DNA of 46,940 bases from an uncultured Actinomycetes bacterium. Lineage in GTDB: Bacteria > Actinomycetota > Acidimicrobiia > Acidimicrobiales > RAAP-2. Positions 43,892-46,940 of this stretch are shown in pieces. Each line of letters opens with the position of its first letter. Within the stretch, counting starts at the first letter, position 1. Under the pieces are notes generated by a model. It worked only from the letters and a program-made list of their open reading frames with translations, did no database searches and was not told the DNA's origin. The stretch spans positions 1 to 46,940 of the forward strand of contig CAIUMH010000148.1 in assembly GCA_903900235.1 (NCBI GenBank). Direction: 5' to 3'. A program made the translations under genes and the position numbers.

Positions 43892-44728
43892 TTAGCTGCT
43901 GGCGATGGTGACCGACAAGATCCGATGGGTGACCGCCGGCGGTACGCCCGCCGGAGTGCCCTGCTTGTTGATGGCCTGGACGATGTCCATGCCCGCGGTC
44001 ACGCTGCCGAAGAGCGAGTACGAGGGCGGAAGGGCCTCGCCTTGGGCCCCGGTGACGATGAAGAACCGACTGCCATTGGTGTTGGCGCCAGAGTTCGCCA
44101 TGGCCACGGACCCGATCGGGTACTGCGGGTTGGCCGTGGCTGGAAGCTCATCGGCGAAGGAGTAGCCAGGTCCTCCAGTGCCGGTGCCCTGGGGGTCACC
44201 GGTCTGGTCCATGAAGCCCGGGATGACCCGGTGGAAGATGACGCAGTGGTAGTAGCTCTGGTTGGCGAGGAACACGAAGTTGTTCACCGTGTTGGGCGCC
44301 TTCTTCGCATCGAGGGTGATGGTGAAGGGACCGAGGTCGGTCAGCACGGTGGCGGTGTAGGTCTTCGACGTGTCGATGGACATCGCCGGGGCCGTTGACC
44401 AGGACATCGTGTTGGCCCGGGTGGAGGGGGAGGCCGGGCAGCCAGCGGCGACGGCTGCAGCATCGGCCTTCTTCTGTGCCGCCACATCGGTGGCCGAGGC
44501 GGCCGTGGTGGTCGTGACGGCGGACGTTGTCGGTGCGCTGCTGGTCGTCGACGTGGAGGTCTTACTTCCTCCGCCGCTGAGCAGTGCGACGGTACCGATC
44601 ACGATCACGGCGGCCACCGCCACGATGCCAATCCGGCGCAGCGTCTTGTCTCGCTTGGCCTTCTTCATCTCGGCCTCGCGCTTTGTCGCACGGGCCGCCC
44701 TCTGACGTTCACGCTTCTCAGTAGCCAC
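43892..44728 (-). CDS. Membrane-anchored cyclophilin-type peptidyl-prolyl isomerase
   Basis: A 278-residue protein. A highly basic cytoplasmic N-terminus (about 1-32, KREAEMKKAKRDKTLRR) precedes one transmembrane helix (IGIVAVAAVIVIGTVALL, about 33-50). A Ser/Thr-rich linker of about 45 residues follows, then a cyclophilin domain (FHRVIPGFMDQTGD, MANSGANTNGSRFFIV). In the active-site motif the usual Gln is replaced by Arg (G-S-R-F-F). The domain faces outside, so it probably assists folding of secreted proteins. GTG at 44728 with TAGCAT 8 nt upstream suggests a leaderless start. Confidence 0.93.
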   Translation of the reverse strand: MATEKRERQRAARATKREAEMKKAKRDKTLRRIGIVAVAAVIVIGTVALLSGGGSKTSTSTTSSAPTTSAVTTTTAASATDVAAQKKADAAAVAAGCPASPSTRANTMSWSTAPAMSIDTSKTYTATVLTDLGPFTITLDAKKAPNTVNNFVFLANQSYYHCVIFHRVIPGFMDQTGDPQGTGTGGPGYSFADELPATANPQYPIGSVAMANSGANTNGSRFFIVTGAQGEALPPSYSLFGSVTAGMDIVQAINKQGTPAGVPPAVTHRILSVTIASS

Positions 44729-44736
44729 GGTTCAAG

Positions 44737-44742
44737 ATGCTA
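44737..44742 (-). promoter_or_regulatory. -10 box of a leaderless promoter for the cyclophilin pair
   Basis: Minus-strand TAGCAT, 8 nt before the GTG at 44728. Confidence 0.55.
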
Positions 44743-44781
44743 GCGGCGAACGAGGCGACCGACCGCCCGCCCGATCCCCGG

Positions 44782-44787
44782 TAACCT
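44782..44787 (+). promoter_or_regulatory. -10 box of a leaderless lysC promoter
   Basis: TAACCT ends 8 nt before the GTG at 44796; no Shine-Dalgarno site is seen. Confidence 0.5.
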
Positions 44788-44795
44788 CATGACCC

Positions 44796-46940
<2,145 letters not shown>

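Overview
This high-GC window carries a chromosomal segment of an actinomycete. The gene set suggests the class Acidimicrobiia: an actinobacterial-type dnaX/recR and lysC/asd, a beta/epsilon acyl-CoA carboxylase pair, an ethylmalonyl-CoA module, DUF6325 and SHOCT proteins. The taxon is an inference from gene content only. Many genes have no Shine-Dalgarno site. They instead carry a TANNNT box 6-8 nt before the start codon, the signature of leaderless mRNAs.

Layout. 0-1.7 kb: the end of one polytopic membrane protein and a complete paralogue, probably GT-C-type glycosyltransferases. 1.7-4.4 kb: an SRP RNA gene (ffs), dnaX and recR. 4.4-7.3 kb: uppP, a SixA-type phosphatase and a regulator with two TetR domains. 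7.9-9.8 kb: a thiolase and two small genes with a possible operator and an internal terminator. 9.8-14.6 kb: two methyltransferases flanking an ABC ATPase/FtsX-permease pair. 14.6-22 kb: crotonyl-CoA carboxylase/reductase, an epimerase, an aldose-epimerase-like protein, carboxylase beta and epsilon subunits, an ethylmalonyl-CoA-mutase-type B12 enzyme and a 3-hydroxyacyl-CoA dehydrogenase. 22-28 kb: a decayed NHL-repeat fragment, a cytochrome P450 and a four-gene sugar/glycerol-phosphate-type ABC importer. 28-35.5 kb: a large secreted subtilase with GWP repeats and the translationally coupled ATP-grasp / alpha-E / transglutaminase operon. 35.6-44.7 kb: DUF5993 and DsbB, a zinc alcohol dehydrogenase, rsgA, SRPBCC proteins, DUF6325 and SHOCT proteins, a TY-Chap-like protein, a metallophosphoesterase, an S51-like gene with an amber codon at position 3, and two cyclophilins. 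44.8 kb to the end: lysC and the start of asd.

How the genes fit together. The thiolase, dehydrogenase, Ccr, epimerase, Ecm and acyl-CoA carboxylase subunits cover much of the route from acetyl-CoA through ethylmalonyl-CoA to methylsuccinyl-CoA, plus a biotin-dependent carboxylation that could handle the propionyl-CoA formed later. Crotonase, methylsuccinyl-CoA dehydrogenase, mesaconyl-CoA hydratase, malyl-CoA lyase and the carboxylase alpha subunit are not here. ffs-dnaX-recR and lysC-asd, which lie close together in mycobacteria as I recall, are here about 40 kb apart, with the accessory genes in between.

No tRNA, rRNA, CRISPR array, insertion sequence or phage gene was recognised.
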